DNA of 64,000 bases from CAZWCE01 sp964632505 (GTDB lineage: Bacteria; Planctomycetota; Planctomycetia; Pirellulales; Thermoguttaceae), in the NCBI GenBank assembly GCA_964632505.1, contig CAZWCE010000002.1, positions 1 through 64,000 of the forward strand, read 5' to 3'. Each line of letters opens with the position of its first letter. Position 1 is the stretch's first letter. A program made the translations under genes and the position numbers. The notes beneath the pieces were generated by a model, which did not search any database, was not told the origin of the DNA, and was given only the letters and a program-made list of their open reading frames with translations. Positions 55,522 through 64,000 of this stretch are shown piece after piece.

Positions 55522-56475
55522 TTAGAAATCGTCCAGCGGCTGTCCGTCGTTACGAACTCCCAGGTGCTGATAGACCCCCATGTTGTGGACCTTCCCCCGA
55601 AAACCGCTGATCGACGATCGGTTTCTGCTGTTCGAGAAGCCGGCCAGTCGGAACTCGATCGTTTCCGAAAGGAAATGGACCGAACCATCGCAGAAGAGAA
55701 AATTGGCTCCGCCGGGGTGATTGCTGGCAAACCCGCGGTCCATGTTTCCTCGCTGCTTCGGGGAGTTGAGCTTATGGCAGACGTTTCGGGTGTGGTTGAA
55801 CCCGTCGCCGCCCGAGCCTCCAATGCCGGCCCAGATGGCGCTGTAGGTGTCGTTGGTCGACGCTTCGCCGACGGCGATCGTGTTGGAAAGACCGTCGGTC
55901 ACTTTTCGGAAGGGGATGCCGACGCGGCCCGTCAACACACCGTTGTTGTCCTGCGGCCCGTGATTGTCGCCGGTGCCTTTTCCGGCCCACCAGTGGATCC
56001 CCACACAACCTGCGTAACTGGCCATGCCTACGCCTTCTCCATTCGGTCTTTTGTTCGGCGGGATGTCGTCCGCTTCGGTGGAAGGGCAAACATAGGCCTC
56101 GATATTCTGCTGTACATACGGCAAAATATCGGGGTCGTTCACCGCTTGACCGAGGGTCAGCGTCGTGACGCGGCAGGAATCATACAGACCGCCTTGTTCG
56201 ATGAAGGGCAGAATCAGCGCGGCCCAGCCCCATTGCGGCCCCCCGGTCGGTTCCCAGCCGTTGGTCACTTGCATGATCCATCCCGGGGGCATTTCCGAAT
56301 GGACGTCATGGTAGTTGTGCAGCGCAATCCCGATTTGCTTCAAGTTATTCGTGCAACTCATCCGTCGTGCGGCTTCGCGTGCCGCCTGCACCGCGGGCAG
56401 AAGTAGAGCAATTAAAATACCGATGATGGCGATCACCACCAACAGCTCCACCAGGGTAAAACCTCTTTTTTTCAT
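55522..56475 (-). CDS. DUF1559 protein with prepilin-type N-terminus
   Basis: A 317-residue DUF1559 protein, paralogue of the one at 24253-25191: leader MKKRG|FTLVELLVVIAIIG, followed by AREAARRMSC and a C-terminal H-X9-DG (HPGGANFLFCDG), then LGVRNDGQPLDDF at the end. Prepilin peptidase cleavage after the Gly is expected. AGGAG seven bases before the ATG at 56475 fixes the start; the upstream frame to 56631 is not coding. It likely pairs functionally with the lipoprotein gene downstream. Confidence 0.92.
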   Translation of the reverse strand: MKKRGFTLVELLVVIAIIGILIALLLPAVQAAREAARRMSCTNNLKQIGIALHNYHDVHSEMPPGWIMQVTNGWEPTGGPQWGWAALILPFIEQGGLYDSCRVTTLTLGQAVNDPDILPYVQQNIEAYVCPSTEADDIPPNKRPNGEGVGMASYAGCVGIHWWAGKGTGDNHGPQDNNGVLTGRVGIPFRKVTDGLSNTIAVGEASTNDTYSAIWAGIGGSGGDGFNHTRNVCHKLNSPKQRGNMDRGFASNHPGGANFLFCDGSVHFLSETIEFRLAGFSNSRNRSSISGFRGKVHNMGVYQHLGVRNDGQPLDDF

Positions 56476-57088
56476 GATCATTCTCCTGTCTGAATGTTCC
56501 AATGAACGATGATGCCTTCTCCGAAGGCCGATACGAAAAACACAATAACGAACGGTGATCGGAAAAAAACACTCCGACACCGAAGTTAAGAAAGATGAAA
56601 AAGAAACGCGGAAGGGAAGGGGGGTGGGCAATTCCTTAAAGAAATCATTCGAGAATAGGACTATCCTCGGAAGGTTCTTGTCGGTTGCCGGCGCCTTCTT
56701 CTATACAATCATGCAGTATCAATGTTGGGAAATAACCATCGATTGACGGGGGCGAACCACTTGCAACCCGAAAGACGATATCTGGGTACTTCTCTGGGGG
56801 TTGGATCAACAGAAACAGAATTATTTCTACATTCCATTATTATAGTGTAATCGGCGACTGCTGAAAAAGCAAGTTGAAAACCACCGTGTCCCCTTGAAAA
56901 ACTCGACACGAAAGAGAAGCAATTCACGAAAGCTAAATGACCAGTGACCGCGACTCGACCAGCATCGGGCTCCAGCAGGATGACTCCGAGAGGATGCTTG
57001 TCGATTTTCGTGACTTCTGATAGATTGAAATCGTCATCCAATCAACAGAGAATACCGGTGAGAAATTTTTCGCGACAGGAGTATCTTT
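56476..57088. other. Divergent promoter region, DUF1559 and second sulfatase
   Basis: 613 bases without a gene. AT-rich stretches at 56690-56740 and 56815-56850 probably hold the promoters for the minus-strand DUF1559 gene and the plus-strand sulfatase. No clear operator or hairpin. Confidence 0.5.
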
Positions 57089-58993
57089 ATGCCTAAACCA
57101 TCCTTTCCATTTTTTTCACTTCTCGCTCTCGTCACCTTCGCGGCGGCTTGTTTTCACTCGATGGAGGTAAAGGCGGAAACATCGGCAACGTCCGAGGCTC
57201 AGCCGAATTTCGTCTGGCTCATGTCGGAGGACAACTCAACGCATTTCATGCACCATTTCGATCCCCATGGTCCGCAAACGCCGAACATCGAACGACTGGC
57301 GAAAAACGGCCTTACTTTCACGCACGCGTTCTCGAATGCCCCGGTCTGTTCGGTCGCCCGAACCACCCTGGCCACCGGTTGCTACGGCCCCCGCATCGGG
57401 ACGCAATTTCATCGCAAGGAAGTCCCGGTCCCGTTACCCTCGGAGCAGCATCTCATTCCGACCTACCTGAGGCAAATCGGCTACTATACGGCCAACAACG
57501 TGAAAACCGACTACAATATCAAACCCCGAGAGCAGGTATGGGATGAATCTTCCCGAAAAGCGACTTGGCGCAAACGCCGAACCGGTCAACCGTTCTTCTA
57601 CAAGCAAAGTTTCGCGGTCAGCCATGAGAGTTCGCTCCACTTCCCGGAAAAAGACATCACCGGCAAGCCGACCAAGACCGACCCGGAAAAGGTCTTCGTA
57701 CCACCGATTCATCCGGATACGGATACCTTCCGATATACGTATGCCCGATATCACGACAACATTCGAAAAATGGATCAGCAAATCGGGCAAGTCGTTGCGG
57801 AGCTGGAAAAAGACGGTCTTCTGGAGGATACGTTCATCTTCTACTTCGGCGATCACGGCGGCGTGCTGCCGGGGAGCAAGGGATACGCCTACGAAACCGG
57901 CTTGCACGTGCCGCTGGTCGTGCGTATTCCGGAAAAATGGAAACATTTGGTACCCGGGGAGCGTGGAACGCGCATCGACGGATTCGTGAGCTTTGTCGAT
58001 TTCGGCCCCACGCTCTTGCATCTCGCGGGGATCGAAATTCCACGCGGGCTCGACGGCAACCCTTTTCTCGGAGAGGGGATCACGCTGGAAATGCTGAACC
58101 GGCGTCATACCACATTCGGCTACGCCGATCGCTTTGATGAAAAATACGACTTGGTCCGAACGGTCCGCAAAGGTCGATACAAGTACATGAGGAATTATCA
58201 ACCCTTCAATTTCGACGGAATGCAAAACGATTACCGTTACAAAATGGTCGCCTATCGCCAATGGCGCGAACTCTACGAAGCCGGAAAACTCGACGAGGTC
58301 CAGAGTTTTTTCTTCCGGGCCCGTGCTCCGGAAGCGCTGTATGATCTCGAGACCGACCCCTATGAAACCAATAATCTCGCCGAGGACCCCGCTTACCAAG
58401 AGAAACTCGCGGAGCTTCGAACGGAGCTGAACCAGTGGGTGAAGGGAATGCCCGACTTGAGTTTTTATCCCGAAAACTACTTGATCGAAAACGCCTTCGA
58501 TCATCCGGTTGCGTTCGGCCGGGCACACCGCAAAGAAATCGCGGAGCTCGTGGAAGTTGCCGACCTGCAACTTCTTCCGTTCCCGGAGGCGAAGGTCGGC
58601 ATTGCACGAGCGCTCGCTTCCGACCATCCTTGGAAACGTTACTGGGGATTGATCGTCTGCAGTACTTTCGCTCGGAAAGCGGCGGACTTCGTCCCCGAGG
58701 CGAAGGCGATCGCCGCGAACGATCCGGAAAACCTGAACCGCGTTCGAGCTGCGGAATTCCTGGGGCTTGTCGGCGCTGTGGATCCGAGACCCCTGATCAA
58801 AAAATCTCTATTGGAAGCGGATTCCTCGACCGAAGCGAATCTGATTCTCAATACGGCCGTTCTCCTGGAAGATGGAGAACCCGGCTACGATTTAAATTTT
58901 TCCGAACTTCTCGATCACCCTAAAATCGAGAAGTTCCGTAAATCGCGCTATCCCAACGCGCGAATCCTCTATTTGCAAAAGGGTACGGATTAG
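57089..58993 (+). CDS. Secreted sulfatase with CSVAR active-site motif
   Basis: A 634-residue sulfatase: signal peptide (about 1-30) and first metal site NFVWLMSEDNST. The modified-cysteine motif is CSVAR (C87; consensus CxPxR or CxAxR). DHGGVLPGSKGYAYETGLHVP supplies the second metal site. After the catalytic domain, about 130 extra residues (ELVEVADLQLLPFPEAKVG..., RAAEFLGLVG) look like HEAT-type helices, as in a large sulfatase group in planctomycetes. Substrate unknown. It starts a pair with the thioredoxin-like gene 45 bases downstream. Confidence 0.92.
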   Translation: MPKPSFPFFSLLALVTFAAACFHSMEVKAETSATSEAQPNFVWLMSEDNSTHFMHHFDPHGPQTPNIERLAKNGLTFTHAFSNAPVCSVARTTLATGCYGPRIGTQFHRKEVPVPLPSEQHLIPTYLRQIGYYTANNVKTDYNIKPREQVWDESSRKATWRKRRTGQPFFYKQSFAVSHESSLHFPEKDITGKPTKTDPEKVFVPPIHPDTDTFRYTYARYHDNIRKMDQQIGQVVAELEKDGLLEDTFIFYFGDHGGVLPGSKGYAYETGLHVPLVVRIPEKWKHLVPGERGTRIDGFVSFVDFGPTLLHLAGIEIPRGLDGNPFLGEGITLEMLNRRHTTFGYADRFDEKYDLVRTVRKGRYKYMRNYQPFNFDGMQNDYRYKMVAYRQWRELYEAGKLDEVQSFFFRARAPEALYDLETDPYETNNLAEDPAYQEKLAELRTELNQWVKGMPDLSFYPENYLIENAFDHPVAFGRAHRKEIAELVEVADLQLLPFPEAKVGIARALASDHPWKRYWGLIVCSTFARKAADFVPEAKAIAANDPENLNRVRAAEFLGLVGAVDPRPLIKKSLLEADSSTEANLILNTAVLLEDGEPGYDLNFSELLDHPKIEKFRKSRYPNARILYLQKGTD

Positions 58994-59038
58994 TGGATCG
59001 ACGATCCCTTTTCCGATCACCCGGAAAGGAGTCGGAAA

Positions 59039-59620
59039 ATGACCCTTACAACAAGTACGATGCTGTCCCTGGGCGCTCCAGCGCCTGATTTCTCCCTGAA
59101 GGATACTCAGGGAAAGACGGTTTCCTTGAAAGACTTCGAAGAGGCCCAGGCGCTTCTGGTCATCTTCATGTGCAACCACTGTCCCTATGTTCAACATATC
59201 GCCGATGAGTTGGTTCGGCTGACGAACGAGTATCAAGCAAAGGGAGTGGCCGTGGTCGGGATCAACGCCAACGATGCCGAAACTCATCCAGACGACGCTC
59301 CGGAGAAGATGGCGGAAGAAGTCGAAAAACGCGGCTATTCGTTTTCCTATCTCTACGATGAGAACCAGGAAGTGGCGAAGGCCTACCATGCCGCGTGCAC
59401 CCCCGACTTCTTCCTCTTCGACGGTGACAAGAGATTGTTCTATCGTGGTCGACTCGACGCAAGCCGTCCGGGAACCGACATCCCTCTGACCGGAGAAGAA
59501 CTCCGCGAGGCTCTCGACGCCGTTTTGGCCGGCAAAGAACCGCCGGAAAACCAGAAACCCAGCATGGGGTGCAATATCAAATGGAAGCCGGGCAATGAAC
59601 CGGAATATTTCGAAAAGTGA
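59039..59620 (+). CDS. Thioredoxin-like (AhpC/TSA-redoxin) protein
   Basis: A 193-residue thioredoxin-fold protein: GAPAPDFSLKDTQGKTVSL, active site C45-x-x-C48 in FMCNHCPYVQ, and a conserved TPDFFLFDGDKRLFYRGRLD. No signal peptide. The end (PSMGCNIKWKPGNEPEYF) is the usual tail of this family (the CNHCP group). Disulfide reductase or peroxidase activity is likely, in the cytoplasm. It follows the sulfatase by 45 bases and is followed by a strong terminator. Confidence 0.9.
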   Translation: MTLTTSTMLSLGAPAPDFSLKDTQGKTVSLKDFEEAQALLVIFMCNHCPYVQHIADELVRLTNEYQAKGVAVVGINANDAETHPDDAPEKMAEEVEKRGYSFSYLYDENQEVAKAYHAACTPDFFLFDGDKRLFYRGRLDASRPGTDIPLTGEELREALDAVLAGKEPPENQKPSMGCNIKWKPGNEPEYFEK

Positions 59621-59661
59621 ACAAGGCGAATCTTTTTCGTCAACGATTCTCCCACCACAAG

Positions 59662-59695
59662 CGCGACACTCGCGAAAAGCGAGGTCGCGTTTTTT
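59662..59695 (+). terminator. Rho-independent terminator of the sulfatase/thioredoxin operon
   Basis: CGCGAC-A-CTCGC (59662-59673) pairs with GCGAG-GTCGCG (59679-59689), one bulged A and a GAAAA loop, followed by six T. Confidence 0.92.
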
Positions 59696-59754
59696 GGTGA
59701 CACGGAGACAGAGTGTGACTTTCGTCAGCGTATGGCAAGAGGATCAAGCGGGGA

Positions 59755-61302
59755 TCAATTCCCTCTCCAAGGCTGCCGTTTTTCCTTGACCGGTCGACGT
59801 CGCCGTTCGGGAACCCGATCGATTTCCTCCGCCACTCGATGCCACAGTTCACTGAGTTCGGCCGTCAATTCCGGCTTTTCTTCGGAGAGATCGTTCAGCT
59901 CGGTCCGGTCCTTCTCGATCTGATAGAGTTCCCAGGGACCGCCACGCGCGGATACCAGTTTCCACTCTCCGCGCCGAATAGCCCGGTTGTTCGAGAAGAT
60001 GAAATAGAGCCACTCGTGACCGGGGCGTTGTTTTCCTTCGATGATCGGAAGGAGCGACTTCCCTTGAAGCGGTTCGATCTGCCGACCGCCGTATTGCTCG
60101 GGATAATCCGCTTCCCCAAGATCGATGGCGGTCGCCATGATGTCGATCAAGTGGGCCGGTTGATGGTCGATGGTCCCGGGCGCCGCTTTCAGCCCTTCGG
60201 GCCAGTGAATGATACACGGCGACGAGATACCGCCTTCGTGTTGATTCTGCTTGTACCAGCGAAACGGTGTGTTTCCGGCGTGGGCCCAGCCGGTATCGTA
60301 GGTCCAGTAGGATCGGGCATCCCACGGCATGAATTCCCGACCGCGAGTCCGCTCGAATGGGCAGGCACCGTTGTCGGAGCAGAACAAGAGAAAGGTGTTC
60401 TCCAGTTCACCATGTTCCTGCAAATCGGCGACCAACCGCGCGACGTTCTGGTCGACGCGGTCGACCATCCCCGCGAAGGCCGCCATCCGAAAATCTTCCC
60501 AGTCCTTCTCCTTTTCCGAAAGGGAGTCCCAATCGCGCACATGATTCAGCGGTGGACTCAGTTTCCATTGTGGATCGATGATGCCCAGATCGATCTGCCG
60601 AGCATAACGTTCTTTGCGGAGAGCCTCCCAGCCTTGACGGTACGTGCCTCGATACTTCATCACATCTTCTTTCGGAGCCTGCAAGGGATAGTGGGGCGCA
60701 TTGTAGGCAAGGTACAAAAAGTAAGGCTTTTCGGTCTCCCGCGCTTCGTCGAGAAACTCCAGGGCGTAATCCGTATCGCGATCGGTGGTGTAAAAGTCTT
60801 CATCGAAATCGGTGAACTTCTCCCCGTTGAGCCGGAAGGTATCATCGCCGGTGAAGAAATTCGTCGCTCCGCTGAGATGGCCGAAATACCGATCGAACCC
60901 TCGATCGGTCGGCTCCTCCTCAAGGTGCCATTTTCCCGACATTATCGTGAAATAGCCCGACTCGCGGAGCACTTCGGCGACGGTCACTCCGCGCGAAAGA
61001 CTCGAACTTCCGGCCTGCATGCAGTATAGCCCGGTTAGGAGGGAAACTCGGGAAGAGTGGCATTTCGCCGTGTTGTAGAAATGCGTCAGTCGTAATCCCT
61101 CTTCGGCGAGGCGATCGAGCGTCGGGGTTTCGATCTCGCTGCCGTAACAGCCCAGATCGGCGAAGCCGAGGTCGTCGACCATGATGACCACGATGTTGGG
61201 CCGTTCCCGAGCCTCGTCGGCTCGACTCACCACCGGCGCGAGTGCCGTCAGCAAAAGAAGACTCGTAAAAAAGCAAATGGTACGATAAGAAGGAGAAGGC
61301 AT
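59755..61302 (-). CDS. Secreted sulfatase with CHSSR active-site motif
   Basis: A 515-residue arylsulfatase-type protein: signal peptide (about 8-28), metal site NIVVIMVDDLGF, and the formylglycine position C81 in NTAKCHSSRVSLLTG, where Ser replaces the usual Pro/Ala. GKWHL carries the conserved Lys/His. LLFCSDNGA is the second metal segment. The C-terminal subdomain is normal (WELYQIEKDRTELNDL). The end is proline/arginine rich. Converges with the thioredoxin-like gene. Confidence 0.92.
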   Translation of the reverse strand: MPSPSYRTICFFTSLLLLTALAPVVSRADEARERPNIVVIMVDDLGFADLGCYGSEIETPTLDRLAEEGLRLTHFYNTAKCHSSRVSLLTGLYCMQAGSSSLSRGVTVAEVLRESGYFTIMSGKWHLEEEPTDRGFDRYFGHLSGATNFFTGDDTFRLNGEKFTDFDEDFYTTDRDTDYALEFLDEARETEKPYFLYLAYNAPHYPLQAPKEDVMKYRGTYRQGWEALRKERYARQIDLGIIDPQWKLSPPLNHVRDWDSLSEKEKDWEDFRMAAFAGMVDRVDQNVARLVADLQEHGELENTFLLFCSDNGACPFERTRGREFMPWDARSYWTYDTGWAHAGNTPFRWYKQNQHEGGISSPCIIHWPEGLKAAPGTIDHQPAHLIDIMATAIDLGEADYPEQYGGRQIEPLQGKSLLPIIEGKQRPGHEWLYFIFSNNRAIRRGEWKLVSARGGPWELYQIEKDRTELNDLSEEKPELTAELSELWHRVAEEIDRVPERRRRPVKEKRQPWRGN

Positions 61303-61363
61303 GACGGTTTCCTTTTCAAGAATTCCAGGGAAGACGCAATCGACGCTTTGCCGTCATTATATG

Positions 61364-61400
61364 AAAAAAGGGAGGCCGATTGCAAATCGATCGTCCTCCC
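61364..61400 (-). terminator. Terminator downstream of the HPrK/PEPCK-like gene
   Basis: GGGAGG (61370-61375) and CCTCCC (61395-61400) enclose a small CGAT/ATCG helix. On the minus strand a run of six T follows (61364-61369). It is about 145 bases past the stop of the minus-strand P-loop gene and lies before the sulfatase start. Confidence 0.7.
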
Positions 61401-61543
61401 CATTATCATTATCTTTTCGAATCGGCCGGCGCATTTATTCATGTTCGCACAAATAGCGGCCCCTCGGTTTCATGCAGTGATGCCCGTAGAACCGGGCTCT
61501 CGCTGTTCGCCCGGGGTTCACGATCGCGATGCGACGCTCGATA

Positions 61544-63316
61544 TTATTCGACGCGTTGAGCGATCATCTCCAAGAGCGCTCGGGCCGCCGCTTCCGGTCC
61601 GCGGCTTTCATAGCCGGGAATGGCGAGTCGCGTGCGCATCTGGCCTACGATCACATTCTTGGCGAACGCCGCCTGGAACGTTTTCACGGCCAGTTGTTCG
61701 TGAAGATCACGATATTGAGGCGCCCCGAAAATATTCGCGAAATAGCTGTGGACCAATCCCTTGGAGGTGGTCGTTCCTTTGGCCATGGCCGCGCCCCTTC
61801 GGAATACGTCGATGGCCTGTTTCCATTCGGAGAAAACCTCGATGAGGGAGCGTTCCTCGTCGATCTCCTCGTAATTGTTCGCGTAGAGGAAGAAATCGAT
61901 CTGGTGCCCCTTGAGCACATTCCGGATCTTCGTGACCGGCAGCACCGCGCGGGCATTGATTTTTTGGGGGCTCATGATGATCGCCCGATCGATCTGCCCG
62001 AAGGCATATCCCTGCTGCAAATCGTCGAGGCGGACAAACGCGCCCACTTCGGTCCCGTAGCCGATGACGTCGCCATCCGGGGTGATGTCGATGGACCCCA
62101 TATCGTCGGCGATGATCTCCAACTCCCGGATGCGCCCCTCGCCGATCACCCGAAGTGCTTCGAGCGATTCCGACTTGCCCGTGGCCGTATCTCCGAGAAT
62201 GATCACATTCGCCGCAGCTCCATTCTCCAGCGTGATTCGGGTCATGGCACCATGGAACGGCATGCGTCCCCGCTTCATCATGACGACATTGTGGAGGGTC
62301 AAAATCATCTTCTTCAGATAACCGAAATAGCCGAATCGGTCTTCCAACGGAACGGCGGCGATAAGGAGCTGGTTGGCTTCATCGTCGAAGAAGACGGTCG
62401 GGAGCTCCCCGTATCGCTTCATCATCTCCGGGGGGGCCCCGTAGACATAGACGGCGTCGGGCCCTTTAGCGATCTGCGCGTCGGTCGCCAACTCGAACAG
62501 GTTTGACAGGGAAGTTCCCAATTCGAGGAAGTTTTGGTGGAAGTAGATGAAGATCACCAGTTCACCGACTTGAGCCGGAAAGCAGAGGAATTTCGAGGTA
62601 TCGAGCTCTAACACGTCGAGGGGGTTTTCGTCGATCTTCTCGAAAGAGCCGGTCCGTTTGTTCATCGGAGGATCGATGATCATCGGCGAGGTGAGCAGAA
62701 CCTGCCGAATGAACGGGATGTCGCGAAGTTTCTCCAACCAGCTCTCCGGCATTTGAGTCGGCTTCGTCACCGCGGTCAATCCGACGGTGGCTCCCGCGAT
62801 CACTTGTCGATAGATCCAGGGATGTTCCCCGGTGATGTTTTCGCAGATATCGCGGTAGAGTCCCCGAACCAGTTGGTTCAGATGCTCCACCGACGCGTTG
62901 AACGCCCGGTACGAACGATTCTCTTGGTCGTCGGGATCCGGATCGCTGTGTGAAACGATGAAACGCGAATAGTGACGCCAGTAATCGTAGAGCAACTCCA
63001 CGAAACGGTGAAATACCTGTCGATGATCGAGGCAAACCGCCAAATCGCTGATGATCATCGACGCCTTTTCCAGCGGTGTCGAAGCGAGCGCTCGGAGACT
63101 GGCCACGAGCTTGTCCGTACTTTCGGGGCCGTTCAATTTCAAGGGAAAAGTATCCAAAATCGCGGCATCGCGCTTTTTCAGATGGCGAACAAAAATCTCC
63201 ACGATTTCCGCGAAGGTGGTACTACCGGCCAAATCTTCGGGCGTGGCGCAACCAACGCTTCCGAGTTGGTGGAGAATGATTTGCTGCCCCGCGAATTCCA
63301 CTCGGACAATAGGCAT
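61544..63316 (-). CDS. HPr kinase/PEP carboxykinase-type P-loop protein
   Basis: A 590-residue soluble protein. The C-terminal half has a PEPCK/HprK-type phosphate-binding loop GDTATGKSESLEALR (375-389), then LEIIADDMGSIDI (acidic metal site) and later phrases such as RAIIMSPQKINARAVLP. The N-terminal half is mostly helical and not recognisable. It is not a standard PEP carboxykinase (no PEP-binding RGK(A)Y-like motifs seen) and lacks the HPrK signature, so substrate and reaction are unknown. The ATG at 63316 is set by the AGAGG site; 63367 is an in-frame alternative. Confidence 0.65.
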   Translation of the reverse strand: MPIVRVEFAGQQIILHQLGSVGCATPEDLAGSTTFAEIVEIFVRHLKKRDAAILDTFPLKLNGPESTDKLVASLRALASTPLEKASMIISDLAVCLDHRQVFHRFVELLYDYWRHYSRFIVSHSDPDPDDQENRSYRAFNASVEHLNQLVRGLYRDICENITGEHPWIYRQVIAGATVGLTAVTKPTQMPESWLEKLRDIPFIRQVLLTSPMIIDPPMNKRTGSFEKIDENPLDVLELDTSKFLCFPAQVGELVIFIYFHQNFLELGTSLSNLFELATDAQIAKGPDAVYVYGAPPEMMKRYGELPTVFFDDEANQLLIAAVPLEDRFGYFGYLKKMILTLHNVVMMKRGRMPFHGAMTRITLENGAAANVIILGDTATGKSESLEALRVIGEGRIRELEIIADDMGSIDITPDGDVIGYGTEVGAFVRLDDLQQGYAFGQIDRAIIMSPQKINARAVLPVTKIRNVLKGHQIDFFLYANNYEEIDEERSLIEVFSEWKQAIDVFRRGAAMAKGTTTSKGLVHSYFANIFGAPQYRDLHEQLAVKTFQAAFAKNVIVGQMRTRLAIPGYESRGPEAAARALLEMIAQRVE

Positions 63317-63641
63317 TGTGAACCTCTTCTTCGATCGATCGGGTGACTTCGTTATGGGAATGTCCAAGACACGGCAAGGTGTATCGCCGTCTCTTGATCC
63401 TTTGGGAATATAGCAGAAAGTTGGGGTATTCCAAGGGGGAGTGTGGTGGTAAACGACCCCGCCGGTCGCCCACCAAGGTCGCTCGACCAGAAAAAGGAGG
63501 GCGCCCCCTTGAGAATCAAGAAATCCCTATCTTCTTTGAAGTCAAGGACTTACGAAGATCAAAGAGAAGCAAAGACGGCTCGAACAATACGCTATCAGGT
63601 CAACATCCATTCGTCGCGTTCTTCTCGCCTCTTTGAAATCC
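63317..63641. other. Intergenic region, promoter of the P-loop gene
   Basis: 325 bases without a supported gene. The minus-strand promoter of the P-loop gene should be within; AT-rich around 63400-63420. The plus-strand frames here show no family character. Confidence 0.45.
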
Positions 63642-64000
63642 TCACACCTCTTCCAGACTCGGCGTCTGGTCGGATGCGCATGGATCCCCGTCGTCTTCTG
63701 CGTGGATTCTCCGGAAGCGGAGGATGTCGTCCAGGGAGTTGAAGAAGGCGTCGAGCACGGTCGGGTCGAAATGCGTCCCGCGGCCATCCTCCATGATTTT
63801 CAAGCATTTTTCCAGTGGAAAAGCCTCTTTGTAAGGACGTTTGCTGCTTAAGGCATCGAAAACGTCGGCCACCGCCGTGATCCGCCCCTCCATGGGGATG
63901 TCCTCCCCTTTCAGCCCACGTGGATAACCGGAGCCGTCCCACTTCTCGTGATGCGTCAATGCGATGCTCGCCGCCATCTCGATGATCGGGCTCCGAGCCA
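63642..64000 (-). CDS. C-terminal part of an HD-GYP domain protein
   Basis: Partial gene running off the right edge. The visible part shows the diagnostic HHExxDGxGYP motif (THHEKWDGSGYPRGLKGEDIP) and ADVFDALSSKRPYKEA of HD-GYP phosphodiesterases, which usually hydrolyse cyclic di-GMP. The frame reads back through the window end without a stop, so the start and any sensor or receiver domain are outside. It ends with an acidic tail. Confidence 0.88.
   Translation of the reverse strand, partial: ARSPIIEMAASIALTHHEKWDGSGYPRGLKGEDIPMEGRITAVADVFDALSSKRPYKEAFPLEKCLKIMEDGRGTHFDPTVLDAFFNSLDDILRFRRIHAEDDGDPCASDQTPSLEEV

Noticed and set aside
1..64000. CRISPR arrays, transposons or prophage genes
   Set aside because: No regularly spaced repeats, transposase or phage structural genes were recognised. 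The only mobile-element hint is the tRNA-Pro remnant.

Overview
The window looks like a chromosomal segment of a planctomycete. The signs are: three secreted sulfatases, two DUF1559 proteins with a prepilin-type N-terminus and the C-terminal H-X9-DG motif, large secreted proteins carrying c-type haem (a PD40/hydrazine-synthase-alpha-like protein and a di-haem peroxidase), PQQ-like beta-propellers, a stand-alone RNA polymerase alpha-CTD protein, and a long O-antigen-ligase/TPR protein. Genes lie on both strands in short operons, and base composition is moderately GC-rich except around 26-28 kb. No ribosomal RNA, CRISPR array, transposase or integrase was seen. There is one intact tRNA (Ala, TGC) and one 3' fragment of a tRNA-Pro.

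Layout. 1-6.3 kb: the C-terminal part of a radical-SAM DNA-repair-type protein, a sulfatase, an unusual ATP-grasp ligase fused to a DmpA-type (S58) aminopeptidase, and a di-haem peroxidase sharing a terminator with the fusion. 6.3-12.1 kb: a STAS/SpoIIAA-like protein, an NtrC-type response regulator, and a minus-strand group of a helical protein, a baeRF7 release-factor-like protein and a flavin disulfide oxidoreductase. 12.7-20.3 kb: the O-antigen-ligase/TPR protein, then a minus-strand sulfate operon (SLC13-type permease, cysD, cysNC). 20.6-25.2 kb: the HzsA-like haem protein, a possible EF-hand gene in the same frame just after its stop, and a DUF1559 protein. 25.2-28.3 kb is a disturbed, lower-GC patch: a tRNA-Pro(CGG) remnant that stops at the anticodon loop, an orphan polysaccharide flippase, poorly coding sequence, and intact tRNA-Ala.

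28.7-41 kb: the alpha-CTD protein, a three-gene membrane/arrestin-like/ATPase cluster, a three-domain NifU, a methyltransferase plus GT2 glycosyltransferase pair, a DtxR-feoA-feoB iron operon, and a PH-domain protein. 41.2-51.9 kb is the most striking part: seven same-strand genes encoding a PQQ-like propeller, an NHL-like propeller, a Tat-exported polyferredoxin, a NapH/NosR-type membrane iron-sulfur protein, a second PQQ-like propeller, a NuoE-NuoF-type diaphorase fusion, and an iron-sulfur flavoprotein. It looks like a trans-membrane electron-transfer module joining cytoplasmic NAD(P)H chemistry to periplasmic proteins, with no recognisable hydrogenase, formate dehydrogenase or Nos/Nap catalytic subunit. 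52-64 kb: a large secreted protein with a glycosidase-like helical domain, a DUF1559/lipoprotein pair, two more sulfatases, a thioredoxin-like protein, an HPrK/PEPCK-type P-loop protein, and the end of an HD-GYP gene.

Together the genes suggest a bacterium that desulfates and degrades sulfated organic matter, moves and activates sulfate, and invests in iron uptake, Fe-S assembly and multi-haem/Fe-S redox chemistry. All names come from motif recognition by eye; no database search was run.
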